5,695 nucleotides of DNA from CAZGLR01 sp964526635. GTDB taxonomy: Bacteria > Zixibacteria > MSB-5A5 > GN15 > JAAZOE01. The stretch is from contig CAZGLR010000170.1 in NCBI GenBank assembly GCA_964526635.1, forward strand, positions 1 through 5,695. The letters run 5' to 3'. The notes beneath the pieces are model-generated. The model ran no database searches. It saw only the letters and a list, made by a program, of their open reading frames with translations, and was not told the DNA's origin. The translations under genes and the position numbers were made by a program. Position 1 is the first letter of the stretch. Each line of letters starts with the position of its first letter. This document shows, piece by piece, positions 5,159 to 5,695 of the stretch.

Positions 5159-5695
5159 ATGAGCCAGGTCGCGATCATTAAAATTGCCGATACTGACAAT
5201 CCCCGACTGACTGCCGCTGATTATCGGACATTACTGGAAACGGGATTTGATATTTTATCCACCAATTCGGCCGCAACTATGGTCACTTCAATGTTTTCAG
5301 GAGCCGTTTCCGCCTTTAAATCCAATTGTGTCACGCGATATTTTCCAACGCAGCCAAAGATGGTGCAGGCGCTAATTGAGATTATTATCGACGCCACCGG
5401 CAACAGCGAAAATGATTTCATTGTCTGGGACCGGACCAATCGCGAAGTTAAGGCGGCCGGATATGAATTGAATGCGTCATCATTCGGCGTTCGTCACATG
5501 GGTACTGATACCAACGGCGTCGATTACTATCCCGAGTTTTACAGTTCCGGCCTGGTCAACTCGCTGGTGAGCCGTATTCTTACCGATCTGGCCGATGTCA
5601 GTGTCAATGTTCCGGTGCTCAAGGACCATTCCCTGGCCGGGATCGCGGTGGCGCTGAAAAACCATTATGGATCAATCAATAATCCAAATAAGTAC
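5159..5695 (+). CDS. DUF362 family protein, N-terminal 179 residues, cut by the right edge
   Basis: The open frame runs without a stop from ATG 5159 to the last base. It resembles DUF362 proteins of unknown function: MSQVAIIKI at the start, FKSNCVTRYFPTQPKMVQAL (53-72), IVWDRTNREVKAAGYEL (88-104), the serine-rich SSGLVNSLVSRI region (129-140), and the family hallmark VPVLKDHSLAGIAVALKNHY (151-170) followed by GSINNPNKY. Many relatives carry a Tat signal; this one has no export signal, so the protein is probably cytoplasmic. The C-terminal part is missing, so any iron-sulfur cluster motif that may follow cannot be seen. The start has no Shine-Dalgarno; it is supported by homology beginning at once and by a promoter whose start point falls on the ATG. 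It diverges from the metal operon across 92 bp. A functional link to metal uptake is conceivable but unsupported beyond proximity. Confidence 0.88.
   Translation, partial: MSQVAIIKIADTDNPRLTAADYRTLLETGFDILSTNSAATMVTSMFSGAVSAFKSNCVTRYFPTQPKMVQALIEIIIDATGNSENDFIVWDRTNREVKAAGYELNASSFGVRHMGTDTNGVDYYPEFYSSGLVNSLVSRILTDLADVSVNVPVLKDHSLAGIAVALKNHYGSINNPNKY

Noticed and set aside
5221..5665. Two short minus-strand open frames (5221-5439 and 5480-5665)
   Set aside because: Both are antisense to the DUF362 reading frame, which is continuous and matches its family along its length.
1..5695. tRNA, rRNA, CRISPR array, insertion sequence or inverted terminal repeats
   Set aside because: I saw none. The window is almost entirely coding, and the only non-coding stretch of note is the 92-bp divergent spacer.

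Overview
The window holds one compact operon on the minus strand, a second gene reading away from it on the plus strand, and a left edge that does not belong with the rest. Base composition is moderate (a little over half G+C by eye) and coding density is very high. A lipoprotein-type binding protein suggests a Gram-negative-like cell plan. I cannot name the organism. The gene content and the short window fit a metagenome contig from an uncultured lineage, possibly FCB-related, but that is only a guess.

Minus-strand operon, in order of transcription (right to left): (1) an exported MEMO-AMMECR1 fusion protein (5066-3600), that is, AmmeMemoRadiSam proteins B and A in one chain behind a signal peptide; (2) a TroA-type metal-binding lipoprotein (3561-2614); (3) a TroB/MntB-type ATPase (2611-1823); (4) a TroC-type permease with a cytoplasmic winged-helix DNA-binding tail (1851-697); (5) a second, TroD-type permease (700 to the left edge). 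Junctions are a 38-nt gap, a 2-nt gap, a 29-nt overlap and a 4-nt ATGA overlap, with no terminator between them, so one transcript is likely. Together genes 2-5 make a complete ABC importer for Mn, Zn or Fe: the lipoprotein captures the ion, the permease pair carries it through the inner membrane, and the ATPase drives it. The exact metal cannot be read from sequence. The winged-helix tail suggests local regulation, as in the chlamydial YtgCR permease-repressor fusion.

Plus strand: a DUF362 protein starts at 5159 and runs off the right edge. The 92-bp divergent spacer (5067-5158) carries a consensus promoter (TTGACA, 19 bp, TATAAT) placed so that the mRNA would begin at or next to the ATG (leaderless), a weaker minus-strand promoter, and a cluster of overlapping palindromes.

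Left edge: the second permease reads normally for about 204 residues and then, in frame, becomes elongation factor Tu (positions 88 to 1). The switch falls on a short motif shared by both proteins (GSILVV). This is most easily explained as an assembly chimera at a contig end.

The most interesting biology is the exported MEMO-AMMECR1 fusion heading a metal importer operon, followed by the permease-regulator fusion.
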